Source: Phaeosaccion multiseriatum (Eukaryota > Ochrophyta, other classes). From it: DNA of 64,000 nt. Position 1 is the stretch's first letter. Each line of letters opens with the position of its first letter. The stretch spans positions 62,001 to 126,000 of the forward strand of contig OZ218953.1 of the NCBI GenBank assembly GCA_965112735.1, written 5' to 3'. Position numbers and translations under genes: made by a program. Below, piece by piece: positions 10,101-23,462 of this stretch. The notes beneath the pieces are model-generated. The model saw nothing but the letters and a program-made list of their open reading frames with translations, was not told where the DNA came from and did no database searches.

Positions 10101-13100
10101 ACAGATGGCGACATTGAGCCCAGTCGTGCCGCCCCCTGTCCTGACAGGCTCTGCCTCTCTTGCAGCATGGCGCCTCCTCCTCCTCCTCCTCCTCCTCCTC
10201 CTTGCCCCTCGCCGCTTCTCCCCCTGCGCTGCTCGTACTCCTCGTCGCAGTCTTCGTCCTCCTCCTCTCCGTAATCGCACTCTTCCTCCTCCTCCTCGTC
10301 GTCATCCTCCTCGTCCTCCTCTTCCTCCTCCTCGTCCTCCTCGTCCTCCTCCTCGTCCTCCGCTCTCGGCCCACTTCTACCCCCCCCCTCCACTCCTCCC
10401 CCCTCCTCTGCCTCCTCTCCCCCCAGCAGCTCCTCCCCCATGCCGCTGAGCATATCGAGGTTATCGACAATCCAAGTCGAGGCGCTGACAACGTCAAAGT
10501 CGTTGGCTCTGAGAGCCATTGCGCACCACGTCTTGGGGAAGCCGATGACCATGAGCTGCTCCACAAGCTGCCCGGGGATGCTGTCCGCCCCCTGCCCCTG
10601 CTGCCCGGTCCGCTGCCCGGTCCGGCCGTCTCTACTGCTTCTGCTGCTGCTCCGGCTGCTCCTGCTACTGCTGAGGCCGTATCGCAGTCTGTCTTGCTCT
10701 CTTGCTCGCCCTCTCCGTCCCGCGCCGTCGACTTGCTGCTGCTGCTGCTGTCTCGCCGCGAGGATGCTGTCGAAGTGCAGTAAGTCCACGTGAGTGGGCA
10801 GATCGTGTCTTGTGGCGTCCCCGTGACTCGCCACACAGAGGGGGCAGGCCACCTTTTGGCCCGTCACGTCAGGGCCAGTGCCAGTGCCAGTGCCAGAGCC
10901 AGCGCCAGAGCCAGCGCCAGAGCCAGCGCCAGAGCCAGCGACAGAGCCAGCGCCAGAGCCAGCGCCAGGGCTGTGAGCGTTGTGCACGTGCAAGGCCAAG
11001 GCGTCGCTTGGAGAGGGAGAGGCACCAGAGAAAGAGCGAAACTCTTTGCCGCACAGGGGGCACGACATGGCTTCGGCCGTACGACCAACTGCTGGGGCTG
11101 TGGCGAGGTCCCCTTCGGCGGCGCTCCGTGCAAGGCCCTTCTCGTCCTCCCCCACAGCCTCCGCCACACTTGCTCTGCCGAAGAAGGCCATCGACCCCAG
11201 CTTGGAGCCCTTTGTATAGCCTGTATTGCTTGGGTCAAGGCCAGCAGCGGCAGATGCAGCGGCGGCGGCTCGAGCGACGCGCTTTGTGAGCACCTCCTTG
11301 GCCTTTGCTTGCTTGGCTTGGGGGCGTGCAAGCAGCAGCGACAGCCGCGAGTGAAGCACGCAGGCCAGCAGCTCCGTCTCTTCCAGGGAGGCCAGGCGTC
11401 GCACGGCCCCGTCCGTCTGCACCGCGTTGAGCAAGAGCTGCCGCAGCAGTCCGGGCTCGCTCAGCACCTGAACCACAGCAGACGGGGAGGCGATGGCAGC
11501 CGATGGGGACACCACCACGTCCTCCAGAGACAGGCGGAACACAGCCTTGGCGAGGCGGGCTCGGCTCTGGGCAAGCAGCGCCAGGGACATGGCAGAAGAG
11601 GGCGTCAGGGCCGGGGCTTGGCCCCCTTCCTCCTCCCCCTCCTCTTCCGACCCTTCCGACTCCTCCGCCGGCGGCGGCAGCTGCGGAAGGTCCATCTGCA
11701 GGCAGCGCACGGCCATGCCTAGCAGAGGGCCCAGCGGAGGGGAGCAAGGCAGAGGAGGGGGCGGCAGCGGCAGCGGCAGAGTCACCTCGGAGGGCGCCAC
11801 GCGTCGCAGCCCCAGCGCCGCCCCGTCCCCGTCCCCTTCCCCTTCCCCTTGCGCCTCATTTTCTTCTGTTGAGTGCAGCGGAAGGAGGGGGAGGAGCAGC
11901 AGAGGAGAGCTGCAGGGGAAAGCGTCGGAGTCCAGCTCGGCGACGAGGGCCCTCCCCGAGGGGCGCTGCACCACCCTTCCCGCCAAAAGAGCGGACAGCT
12001 GCCCGCCCTGCACCTGGATGGCAGCCAACGCCTCCGCCGTCCCGAGTGGCCCGAGCTGCTCGAGCATGCCCAGGGGGGACGACGTCTCCATTGCCTCGCC
12101 TGTTGCAAGCAGCGAGCAGAGCAGCGGGGGAGGGGGGCATGAAGGGAGACCGTGAGGGCGGAAGGGGCCTTTCACATCTCCCTTGCCTCCTTTCCACACT
12201 CCCTGACACTCCCTGACACTCCCTGGCACCTCTTTTCCTTACTCCCTCCCCTCTCTCACCTTCTCTTGGCTGCGCAACGAAGGGCGCCAATCCGCACAGG
12301 GCCCTCGGTAGGGCAGTGCTCAGCGCCTTCCGCCAGAGGGGCCCTCCTTGCCTGCCCAGAGCGTCAAGCAGACCCACCAGCAGCATAGACAGTGAGCTCA
12401 ATGAGTTGACGCTCTCTGCGCTGAAGAGGCACGCGTGGTGCGAGGAGTGCTCCCCCTCCCCCTCCCCCTCCCCCACGCTGCGCGCGAACACGCCTGGCAG
12501 CAGTAGGTGCATTTCAGAGGGCCGCCGTAGCAGGGACCCCAGCGTCCGCCTCCCCGAGGGGGGCGAGGCGCCTTCGGAGCCGCCGTCGGAGAGTTTTGAG
12601 AGCTTGAGGACGGACTCGATGCCGCCCCTCCCCCCCCACATGCTCAAGCCCACGAGGCGCAGCAAGAAGCGTACGAACACCTCCTGTGAGCCCTCCCCCT
12701 CCCCCTCGTCCTCGTCCTCCTCCTCGTCCTTGCTATCCTCCTCCATCTCCTTCTCCTCCTCCTTCTCCTCCTCCTTCTCCTCCTCCTTCTCCTCCTTCTC
12801 CTCCTTCTCCTCGTCCTTCTCCTCGTCCTTCTCCTCGGAGGCCCGCTTCTTGCGCCTCCCCCCCGCTACTCGTGCGGCAGCGCCACTCGAAGAGGAAGGG
12901 CAGGTAATGAGCACCTTCGCCATTCGAACAGGACTCACAGCGCCGCGTGCCACCACCTGCTGCAGCAACATCACGGCGCAGTGCTGCAACCGAGGCGTGC
13001 CGCTGAGCAAGGCCCTGAGTAGAAGCTCTAACCAGGGGCCTGACGCGAGGTGCCATCTGCACAGCCTGCTCCGCTTCGCCGCCCCCACCAGCGCGAGCAG

Positions 13101-16100
13101 CACGTGGAAGCAGCGGCCGTCCCTTAGGTGCTCGCTCTCGGAGGGCAGGCAGGAGGGGCCGGGGTCGCAGATGATGCGCACATGGATGGGCGACAGCGCC
13201 CGCGTGTAGTAGCGGAGGTTGGCCACGCTGCCCTCGAGTCCGCCCCGCACTCCGTCCAGCAGAGAGCCCAGTGAGGCAGAGGAGCACACCTTGCCCACAT
13301 AGAGCGGGTGATTGGCGCAGTGCCCCCCGGGGTAGCCGTGCCCCCTGGAGTAGCCGTGCCCCCCGGGGTAGTTGTCGTATCCGCTGCCGTGGTGGTGGCT
13401 GCCAGAGGTGTTGGAGCGCTGGCAGTCTAAGGCCCCATTGAAGTACAGTTTGAGTTTGCTGCCCTCACTCACCAAGCTGATGTGCACCCACTCATTCAAG
13501 CGCACTTGCTCCTTGCTGGTGAGGCGCTCGCTCAGTGTGTGTCCCCCTCCCCTCCCTCCCCCCCCCCCTCCGTGACACACCTCAAGACGTCTGTCAGTGT
13601 CGCGCAGCAGCAGCACGGGCCAGCAGCAGCCCCCCTCCCCCCTGCACAACACCGTGCGGTAGTGACCGGTCCAGTCCTGCTCGAGCCTCAGCCACAGCGT
13701 GATGGAGAAGTCCGAACTATCTCTATTGGGGTTGTGCAGGAGCTGCTCCGGCGTGAAGACCAGCCCGTCCTCCATGTTCATGAGTCTCCTCGGCAGGGTG
13801 ATGAGTTCTTGACAGCGCCTCTTGTGCCCGCCAGAGCCCGATGATCGTGCCGCCGCGGCTTCTCCTCCTCCGCCACTGCTCGTGCCGCTGCTGCTGCCGC
13901 TGCTGCCGCTGCTGGTACTGCTGCTATTGCTGTTGGTGCTGCCGCTTCTGCCGCTGCCGCTCCCTCTTCGCTCTTGACGCGGCTGGGCGGGTGCCTCCCC
14001 TGCCTCCCCTCCCTCTGACTCTGTCGGGACTGCAGTGGCGGCAGAGGTGCCCGCACTCTCGTGGGTCTTCCCCTCAGCAGCCGTGTTGGTGAGGGCTCTC
14101 GTTGGGGAGCCCCCACCCTTTTCAGCCCCGCCCCCCCCGCCGCGGAGGAGGAGAGTGCTCTTGCCCCTGGCCCGGAGGCGCAGCGCTGAGAGCGCACACA
14201 GCGCAGACAGAGACGCATCCGCCTCACTATACAGAGCAGAGAACACAGAGGGCAGCGCCCAGCCCGACCCGAGGGGGGACGCGCCGTGGCCCGCCTCTGC
14301 CAGCTGCATGGCAAGCACTCGCACCAGCGCCAAGGCGGCGAAGCTCAGGCTGCTGTCCTCTTGCGGGCAGTGGGCCAAAGCACCCCCTCCTCCTCCTCCT
14401 CCTCCTGCCTGTCCTCCCCCTCCCGCCAGGCGCCGGCCTCGCCCCGTCCCGCCCCCCCCTGCCAGGGCCGAGGTGTCCGGAGCGCTATGAGGGGTGTGCG
14501 GGGTGTCAGGACTGCGGCTTGCGAGCTGCAGGGCCGTGTGCATCACTCCGCATTGCTCGAGCCTGGGCCAGTCCTCGCCGCCCACCCGCATGCCCAGCGC
14601 GTCAAGCAGCAGCAGCACCGAATGCGAGTCGAGAGCTCCTGCTGCTGCTGATGATGATGATGATGATGATGATGACGAGAGAGCATCTGCCTCCCCCTCC
14701 CCCTCCCCTGCCGTGCTGTGCGGAGGGAGGGGGAGGCGGGCCCTCTCCCTGAGGGCGTGTAAGAGCCCCTCGAAGCACTTCCAGTAGGCTTCTCTCACCT
14801 CCTCCCTGGCCTCTCTGCACACCCCACCAAGCAGCGTCAGGCTCTTGCCCTGCAGGCAGGAGGGATGGCGCATGGTGAATGCATAGGTGGCGAGGCAATC
14901 CCCGAGCAGGGAGGGCAATCTCCACGACCGCCTCGCCAAGCTAGAGAAGCCACGCAGCCCAGAGGCGCGGAAGGCGGCGCGGCGGTGTGAGTCGGCCACG
15001 AGCAGCAGCAGGCACACAGGGGAAGCCACGCGGTAGACAGAGCGCCTCCGCTTCCCTCCTCTCGGAGTGTGTAACGCCTCCTGGAGCATGTCCTTGACGA
15101 AGTTTGACGGGCCCAACGCCTCCCTGGACACGTCCCTGGCAGTGTTCTTGTCAGAGGCCCCTGCCCTCGCCACTCGCCTCCACCGCAGGCCCGCCCTTGT
15201 GAGCAGCAGCGCTCTCCGCCACAGAGCATGGGCCCGCCCAGAGCTTGACCCAGACACTCCTTCTGATCTTTCTGATCCGGACACCGGCGAGGGCAGCGGC
15301 AGCAGAGTGGGCAGCACGCGAAGCAGCCCTGCAGAGGCGGGCAGGGAGGGAGGATACACTAATACTTTGCCGAGCACGCCACAGCACACCACTTCGGCCT
15401 GCCTCAGCAGAGCATCCACAGAGGACGGGGGGGCGTCGTTGGCGCGGAGCTCACTTCTCGCCTGCCACAGCCACTTGGACACGTCCGCCACCGCCGCCCA
15501 CACGCGCTGCAGCAGCGGGGCAGGCGGGGCTGTATCACCAACTGCTGTATTGGCCGCGAGGGCCGCGAAGGCTGTGAGGCCTCTGTACTGGAGCAGGGCG
15601 CTGCATAAGCCCCTCTCCACCGCACAGAGCCGCGCCCACTCGGTGCTCCTCTGTTTGGCAGAGGCCCCCTCCCCCTCCTCTCTTTGGCCCCCTTGGCTCT
15701 GCTCTTGTTTGGCTCTGTGGGCGGCGCTTCTCTCTGCCTGCAGCAGCACTGCTCTGTACGCGGCGTCTCTCCTCGAGTGCGTTGTGCGCAACCTCTGCAG
15801 CAGGGCCGCAAAAGGGCACTTGGCCGGGGGCTTGGGGGGGCACAGGAGGGCCTCCGTCAACAGCCTGGCAGAGGCGCTCAGGCTGGCCACAGTCACAGTC
15901 ACAGTGCCGACTGTCACAGTGCCGACCTCACCGCTGGGTGGGGCCGCCACTGCTGTCGTGCGCTTCGCCTTGCGGGCCTTGCCTCCTCTCGCGGTAGCAG
16001 GAGGAGGAGGAGCGGCAGCAGTAGTAGCAGTAGGGTCCGCGTTCCCCCCGGGGAGCCCAAGCCGGTTCCGCCGGCCCTGCCATCCTTCGGGCTGCAGCTG

Positions 16101-19100
16101 CCTCAGCCCCCCCTGGAGCAGCTCCGAGGCCAGCCACTTGCGGTAACACGCCCTCTCTGAGCGGTGCAGGGGCCGCAGCAGCAGAGACGCCGGCCCGTCG
16201 CCAACTGTGAGGGCAGAGCACAGCCGCCCCACAAGCAGCGCAGTGCTCTTGGCCAGGCCCAGCAGCCACGGCAGAGCCCCGGGGGGAGGCTGGGAAGGCG
16301 ATGGGGCAGACGCCTCCGCTCCTCCCACCCCTCCACTGCCATTCCCGTGTCCGCTGCGGGCTAGCACGTACTGCTTGTCTGCCCTGGCGATCGTCCCCCC
16401 TCCTCCTTCTTCTGCTGCCACCTCGTCGAGGGCAGGCAGCAGGAGGAGGAGGGGGGGCACCAGACGAGAGGCGAAGAAGCTGTTGGAGGAGAAGGCAAGC
16501 AGACTCTGCACCACCGACGGCAGCACGAGCCCCACACACGTCGATGAGAGCCGCTCCTGGGCCGACGCCGTATCACCAACTGCCGCATCACAAGGCCGCG
16601 TCCTCTCCTTGTCCACGAGCGAGGTGCAGACCGCCAGCACGGCTTCGGAGTACGCCACAAGGCACCCCCACGCCCCCGCCTCCCCTTCCTCCCCGTGCAG
16701 GCCCCGCAGCAGAGCGATGGCCCTCTCCAGGGGGGGCAGCGCCGCCAGCGCCAGCCTCTCCTCTTTGTCTCTGTGTCCGTCTCCTTCGCCGTTCCTCTCC
16801 AAGAAGAGATACTTATCTGCCCACAGATGGAGTTTCACGTGTGCCCTGTCGGAACTTGCTGCCCAGTGCAGCAGCGGAGGATGCAGCGCCAGGACCAAGC
16901 GGACCATCGCCGCCCTGACGTTCCGCTGCTGTACCACCAAATGCTGCACCACCCCCTGCTGCTCTGGCAAGGCGGGCTCCTCCGCACCGAGCTTGTCCAC
17001 GAGCAGGCACAGGAGCCGCAGCAGAGGAGCGCCGTTGGTGGTACAGCTGTTGGTGGTACAGCCTGTGAGGGGCTGGGGGGGCTGCTTCAAGACGGGGCGC
17101 GGGACAGCTTCTGCCTCCTCCGCCTCCCCGGGGGGCGCGAATGGCACCAGACGCGCCGCCAGGACGTCGTCGGAGAGTCTGCCCAGCAGCGGCAGAAGGA
17201 GCGACAGCCTGGCCCGGCACGCCGCAGGAGCCGAGAGGAGGCCCACAAGCAGCGCGCACTGCTGCTCCGGACTGGCGTAGAACAGCTCCACCCCCAGCAC
17301 GATGGTCTTGGCCGCCTCCAGCCGCACCGCCAGCGCCGCCTGAGAAGGCAGCAGCGTCTGCTCCCCAGAGGGCTGGGTCCCCTCCCCCTCTCCTTGTTGG
17401 ATGCCCTCCCCCTCCCCCTCCCCCTCCCCTGTGAGGTGCAACAACTGGAGCAGCCCCCCCAAGAGCCCGTGCAGCGCTTTAGCCATGCGCCAAAGCTCCC
17501 CCTGCTCCTCCCCCTGCTCCTCCCCCTGCTCCTGTGAGGGAGGCGGAGGCAGGAGGGTCTCAGTGGCTTCCCCCCTCGGGCCGACCTTGCTGACCAGGAG
17601 CGAGTCTCTGAGGACCGACCCGAGGGGGCTGCGCAGGAGCTGCGCCACGTTGGCTCTGAGCACGCGTAGGCAGGCCAGCAGCGCATATGGCAGCCAGGCA
17701 AGGGGGATGGCAGTGGAGGGGGAGGAGGCGCGTCCCTTTGCCCCAGCCCCCCGGGGTGTTTTGGCTTGTTGGTGCAGGTACGTGAGCGTCTCGAGGGCCC
17801 GCTCGAACATGTCGGGCCCGAGCTCCACCGCGTAGGCCTCCCCGTCCGCTGCCATCCCCTCGCGCCGCCCGTCCGCAGCAGCCCCTCCACTGCCATCTCC
17901 ACGCGCTGCTCGAGCGGCTACCGCTGCCGCTTCCGCTTCTAGCGCCAGCGCCCGTGCGTTGCGCTCCCCCGGGGGGGGCAGCAGCAGCGGTTCCTCCTCC
18001 CTCTTGGGCAGGAAGGGCCGAGACAGCCGCGCCATGTGCAGCAGGATGCTCACCGCGGCCTTGGAGCACGGCAGAGAGGTCAGCGCGGTGTCAGGACTTG
18101 GTCTTTGCTCTTGCCGCGCCCTCCGCCGCCGCCCCCGCCCCTTGTGGCCTCCCCCCCCTTGGCCTTGGCCTGGCCCCTCTCCGTCACATCCACGGCCAAC
18201 AAGGCCAACCAGGGCGGAGACAGGGCTGTCTGCCGTGCGCTCTGCCTTGCCTGCTCGTGATGGCCCGTCGAGGGAGAAGGCGAAGTCGGGCGTGGCCAGG
18301 AGGGTGGAGGCCAGATACAAACCCTTCTCCTCTCTCTCGCTGCCTTTGCTGCTTTTCTTGCCGCCCCTGCCTTTGCCGCTGTCCTTCCTTCTGCTGCCTC
18401 TGCTTCCCGACCCCTCCCTCACGGCTCCTCCTTCTCCTCCTTCTCCTCCTTCTCCTCCTCCTCCTCCGTATCCGTCTCCATCTACATCTTCCTCCCCATC
18501 ATCATCGGATTCGTCGCTTCGTCCGTCGCCGTCGCTATCCCTGTCCAAAGGCTCCCCGGACCCCTGCGGCCGCCCATATGCCTGGCCATAGGCCTGCCCA
18601 TATGCCTGTCCCCATGTGTGGCGAGGGCCCTCCTCCGCCGCCATGCCGGTCTTGCCCCTTGCCCCGGTGAGCACAATGGTGTGGTAAAAACCACATGCCA
18701 CTTTCACCACTCTGCATGTGAGAGAGGGGAGGAGTCAGGGGAGGGGAGAGAGGGGACGAGACGGGTAGGGACGCGTGAGAAGCGCCGAGCTGCTGGGGAG
18801 CGCCTGCTGCTTCCATTCACAAAGCTGAATTAAAGCTGAATTAAAGCTGAATTAAGGCTGAATTAAAGCTGAAGGTCCCATCACACGCACCTCCGCCCCA
18901 CGAAGGTCTCTACAGGCCTTGGTGAGTGTCTCTCTGTGGTGTCCCCCGTGCCGAGCTGCCCGTGATTGTTGCGCCCGAACACGAGCAACAGGCCCGAGCC
19001 GCACACCAGTACGGTGTGGTAGCAGCCCGCCGCGATGCGCACCACGCCCTTGGCCTCCATGCCCTCCAGCATCTGCAGCGGTTGGTGATACGGCATGGGG

Positions 19101-20068
19101 GTCAGAGGAGAGGTGGCACAGAGGGACAGAACGCGTGGAGGGACTCTGCTGCTCTGCCTCTCTGCTTCTCTCCTGTGCCTGGTGCCTGCTCTACCCTGCT
19201 CTGCTCTGCTTCTCTCCTATGCCCTGCCCTGCCCTGCCCTGCTCTGCTGCGCACCTGCGGGCCGTACACTCGTTGTGTGATGTGCCCTAGCCCGAGCTGT
19301 CCGTAGTCGTTGCGGCCGAAGCCGAACACCCGGCCGCTCTTGCACAGCACCATGGTGTGGTAGTAGCCGCACCTGACACACAGCAAAACAAGGCAAGGCG
19401 AGAGAAGGAGGGGAGCCCCCGGGGGGTTGGTGACGTGAGGTCCTTTCCAAAGCCCCTTTGCTGCTACAAGCAAGCAAGTTGCAGCAAGGGAGGCAGGGCA
19501 AAGAAAGCCCAAGCCCAGCCGCACCTGATACTGACGCTTTGCTCCTCCTCGAGGGGGCCCTGCAGGCGCGTGAGTTTCTTCCTCGCCTCCTGCCCCTCCA
19601 GGCCGAGCTGTCCGTAGTCGTTCTTGCCGCAGCCCCAGGCCTGCCCCCCGCAGGCCACCACCGTGTGGTACTGTCCACAGGCGAGGGTGTCCACCTGCGC
19701 GGGATACACAGCCGCCGCAGCGCCCCCCTCCCCTCCGCTCAGCGGCTCGAGTCGAAAGGGCGTCTTACGGTCCTTGACATCTCCCGTGCCGAGTTGCCCG
19801 AAGTCGTTGCGGCCGAAGCTGAAGATGAGCCCCCCTTCGCACGCCACCACCGAGTGGTAGTACGAGCACGACACTTTTGTGACGCGCAGCCCCTCCAGGC
19901 CGAGCACCCTGCGGGGAAGAGTCTCGCTGGCGGTGGTGCTGTGGCCGAGCTGCCCGCGGTAGTTGTACCCGAAGGAGAGCAGCTGTCCGCAGGCTGAGGG
20001 GGGGTGAGGGGGGGGAGGGGGGGGAGGGGGGAGGGGGGAGGGGCGTTGGGTTAGGTAGACTTTCTGTG

Positions 20069-20101
<33 letters not shown>

Positions 20102-23100
20102 CCTACTCACTGGTGACGACGAGGGTGTGCTCGCAGCCGTTGTAGGCGTGCACCTGCGCGGGCGTGAGTCCCTCGAGCGAGGCGGGGTCCACTTCAGTGA
20201 GCCTGCTCACGCGCTGAGTGTTGCCCTGCCCGCACTGGCCGTTGTCGTTGTAGCCCGCCGTGAGCAGCCGGCCCGAGCGGCACAGCAGCACCGTGTGCTC
20301 GTTGCCTGCCGCTACGTCCACCACAAACAATGGGGCGGATGTATTACTGACTAAAGCTGGTGCTGCCGCCCGTTCTGCTGCTGTCCCTGCTGATACTGTC
20401 CCTGCTGCTCCCGGGGTGGCGGCGGCAGCGGTGGTGGTGGTGGTGGTGGTGGTGGTGGTGGTGGTGGTGGTGGTGGCGCCAGTGAGGCTGCCGGTCATGG
20501 TGGTGATAGTGGCGGTGGGCGGTGATGGCCCTCGGGCGGGGTCCGGTGCGGGCTCCAGACAGATGCGAATGTGCTCCCTGCGAGACACCGTGTCCCCGTG
20601 CGCGAGCTCTCCATAGGTGTTCTGTCCGCAAGTCCAGATCTCCCTGGAGTGCTGGCTGGGCCGTCTGTGCCCCTTCGCCCCCACCTCCGCGCCCCCCGCC
20701 GCCCCCTCCACGTCCAGGCGAGAGCGCCGCCGCAGAGAAGCGCTCTTCTGTGGGCGGGCGTCCCGAAGTTGCGACACAAGTCCAAGCGCCGGAAGGAACT
20801 CCAAGCCCCTCCTGTCCTCTTGATCAGTGTCGTCGTCGCTACCGCCGCTGCTGCTGCTGCTTCCGCTACCTCCGCTGATGTTGCTACCGCTGCTGCCGCT
20901 GCTGCTACTGCCGCTGCCGCTGCTGCTGCCACCGCTTCGACTGCGCTTGCGCGATGTCTTCCGCCGCCCTTGCTCTGCGCGCCTGGCCCTTTGCTCGAGC
21001 TTGAGCCGCTTCCTCTCCCTGAGCTGCTGTTTGTCCCTCGGCGGCTCCTGCGGCTCGGGCTGAAGGAAGGCCTTGCTGGACTTGCTGGCCTTGCTGCGGG
21101 CAGAGTCCTTGTCCCTCGTGCTGAGCTTGCGAGTCTCGCCTCGAGAGGACTCCCCCCCCTTGACTGGACCCCACGTGTACTCCCCCTTCCCCGCCGAGGT
21201 GTCGAGTGTGGGCAGCACCCCTCTTGCCCTCGACATGGGCATCGACATCGATAACTGCAGTCGCTCCTCCTCCTCCTCGTCGTCGCCCCCAGGATGTGCG
21301 CTGTCGTCCCTTCCTTCGCCTCCCCCCACGGCCACAGTGGCCATGGCGGGATCAATGGGCTTCTTGTAGCTGCTGGCGTAGACTGCCTTCTTCTGCAGCT
21401 TGGCGTTGGTGCTCACAGCCGCGGCGGACACCGACGCTACAGCGGTGGCTGTGCCGTCAGCGGTGACGGCAGCAGCGGCAGCATTGGCAGCGGCATCGGC
21501 AGTAGCGGCGGTAGCAGCAGGTGCTAGGGCCGTGGCCGCTCCCCCCCCCCCCCCTCTGCTGCCGCTCCGACTGTGACAGCTTCGACTGTGAGCGCGGCCC
21601 GATCTGCCAGAGAGGAGTGGCGGAGCAGGGGCTGCCTCTAGCTCTCTACCGCCGCACCCCCCTACCCCCCCTGCGTGCCCTCCTGCCAGGCCGTCGACGT
21701 CCGCTCCTCCCTCCCTCGTCTCCCTCGCCCTTCGCTCAGGGGCGCTGAGCCGCGTCCTCTTGGCTCCGGGCGGCGTGCTCTCCTCGCGGTGAGCGTGTGG
21801 CGGGGGAAGGCCGACGCCGAGCATGACTTTGACGACAAGCAGCAAGTCACTCCCTCTCCCTGTGGACGCAGCGAGGTGCAGCAAAGCCGTGGCCGCAAGC
21901 GCTCGCTGCCTTGCCTCCTCGGCGAGGGCGCGTGCGCGCTGTCGGCGGAGCTCCCTTCTCCGCTCCCTCCCCTCCCTGGGACTCCGCAATTGCTGCTGCT
22001 GTTGCTGCTGCTGTTGCTGCTGTTGCTGCTGCTGTTGCTGTTGTTCTTGTTGTCTCCGCTCAAAGGCCTTGTCGTCGGTGTTGCGAAAGGCAAAGTGGTG
22101 CTCGTCGTAGGAGCGGTTCGTCGGAGAGAGACTCGCCTCCTCCGGGCCTCGGTGCTGCTGCGGCTCCTCCTCCGCCTCATCTTGCTGTTGCTGCTGTATC
22201 ACCAACTGCTGCTGTCGTCGGTGGCGGCGCCTCCGCTTTCTGACTCGGGGGAAGGCGTCGTCAAGCGTCGTACTGGGCAAGCTCGCAGACAAGAGGAAGT
22301 GGCGCAGCTCAGAGATCACTCGCTCCTCCTCTGCGGCTGCTGCAGGGGGCAGTAATGCACCCGACGACATGCGCAGAATCCTGCTGTGCACGCTTGCGTC
22401 GGTGAGCAGGCACAGCGGCGGCAAGGCAGACAGGACAGGGGCAATCTCTGTGAGGAAGTCGATGCGCTGTCCCGGGCCACAGCTCTCGTGCCGCGCAAAG
22501 TCGAGCAGTGTGTGAAAGAGACGCAGGCCGAGCACGACACTCTGATCCTTGGGCGTCTGTTGTGTCGCTTCTGCAGAGACTGCAGCGAGTACCGTGCCCG
22601 CCTTGAGAGCCGCCGCAGCGCTGCTTCTCTCCCTCTCCCGCGTCCGGCCCAGCGCGGCGTGTACGCTGTGCATGGCGTGCAGGCGCTGGCTCACCCCTCT
22701 GGGGAAGGTGTCTCTGCCTCTCGTGGCGCTGCAGAGGTGCTTGAGATGTGTGACTGCTCGACCACACGCCGCGGCCTGCACGGCTCGCTCTTGCCCAGCG
22801 CTCAGCTCGTCCGACGAAATCGCCAGCGCCGCACTGCTCAAGTCTCCAAGATCCCAGCCGCCCCACCCGCCTGAGCTATCCCCTGCTGCAATCCCCAGGG
22901 CCTTGGCCGAGCCCGCTCCTCCCGCAACCCCTCCTGCTGCCAACAGAGCTGGCGCCGCGGCCGCTATTGACGAGCCGCTGACGGCGCCACCGCTGCCGTG
23001 CCCTCTACTCGCCGCCCCCCTCGCGTTACCGCCACTCACACCTTCGGCCGGGGCAGCTGCTGCAGCCCGCAGCTGTATGCAGTCCGGACATGTGCCATTT

Positions 23101-23462
23101 TTCCCATCTGCGAGTGCCCCTGGCACTGTTGCCATCGGCCCAGCCGATGCTGCCGCCCCTCCAATGGCAGTGAGTCCGCTCAAGTCAGGTCCGGATGGGG
23201 TAAGCTTCGGACCGCAATCGCCAGCGAGGATGGCCGCTGAGGGCACTTGAGCCCAGGCTGCGTCGTGCCGAGGATGAGGGAGGGGCCAGCGAGGCTCCAG
23301 CAAGTCCTTCCCGTCCTGGAGGGGGCAGCAGCTGCATCCTCGGCCACTGGTGCTACTGGCGCAGAAAGAGGGTGAAGCTCTTCCGGAGGTGCTCTTGCGT
23401 GCCTCGTGGTGGGCTCGTATACACTCCTGCGCGCCGCCGCCGCCGCTCCCTGCATTACCCAT
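4929..23462 (-). CDS. Giant RCC1-LamG-UBA-SPRY-HECT ubiquitin ligase, 5,871 aa
   Basis: Seven exons (23462-20111, 19993-19525, 19372-19255, 19072-18891, 18711-12260, 12099-10064, 9935-4929) keep phase at every junction and sum to 17,616 nt. Domain order: a disordered, Ala/Ser/Gln-rich N-terminus; seven RCC1 blades at about 960-1390 (repeated FGRNDxGQLGxGD), most of them split by introns; a long alpha-helical region; a LamG-like fold at about 3020-3210 (FSITLWLRLEQD, LYFNGALDC); two C2H2-type zinc fingers at about 3870-3970; UBA at about 4028-4075 (VEQLMVIGFPKTWCAMAL); an FN3-like segment at about 4715-4835; SPRY at about 4850-4990 (NYWEVHLDKSPTAYLFLGVA); HECT from about 5420. The catalytic Cys lies in KAHTCFFSINLPRYSS (codon 5093-5091, residue 5818). 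HECT ligases carry ubiquitin on this Cys before substrate transfer. The RCC1+SPRY+HECT layout recalls HERC1/HERC2, but LamG and the zinc fingers make orthology uncertain. A GGG-rich stretch near 13545-13575 may hide one more small intron. Confidence 0.88.
7103..7117 (-). repeat. Copy of the 15-bp dispersed motif (HECT exon 7)
   Basis: On the minus strand this reads agttggtgatacagc directly beside a CAG run, giving QQLVIQQQ in the ligase. Related copies with one changed base (agttggtgattcagc) lie at 6730-6744 and 8761-8775 and encode NHQL. Confidence 0.8.
15529..15543 (-). repeat. Copy of the 15-bp dispersed motif (HECT exon 5)
   Basis: Same 15-mer as at 7103 but in another reading frame, encoding AVGDTA. 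Further copies in this exon lie at 16567-16581 (AVGDTA), 16927-16941 and 17033-17062; the last is two tandem units reading CTTNSCTTN. Confidence 0.8.
19080..19094 (-). repeat. Copy of the 15-bp dispersed motif at an intron end
   Basis: The motif sits in the last bases of intron 3 of the giant HECT gene, immediately before the acceptor gctgcag at 19073. Its CACCAAC core lies close to where a branch site could be. Confidence 0.7.
22193..22207 (-). repeat. Copy of the 15-bp dispersed motif (HECT exon 1)
   Basis: Exact 15-mer flanked by CTG/CAG triplets, encoding QLVIQQQQ in the disordered N-terminal region of the ligase. Confidence 0.8.

Noticed and set aside
12260-12300. Reading exon 5 of the ligase straight on past 12260 in the same frame
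   Set aside because: That frame turns into low-complexity sequence, while splicing 12260 to 12099 keeps frame and leads into the zinc fingers and UBA.
10077-18670. Many 150-300-codon plus-strand frames opposite the HECT ligase
   Set aside because: They are mirrors of the GC-rich coding strand, with Leu/Ser/Pro runs from Glu/Gly/Ala codons; the minus strand carries real domains throughout.
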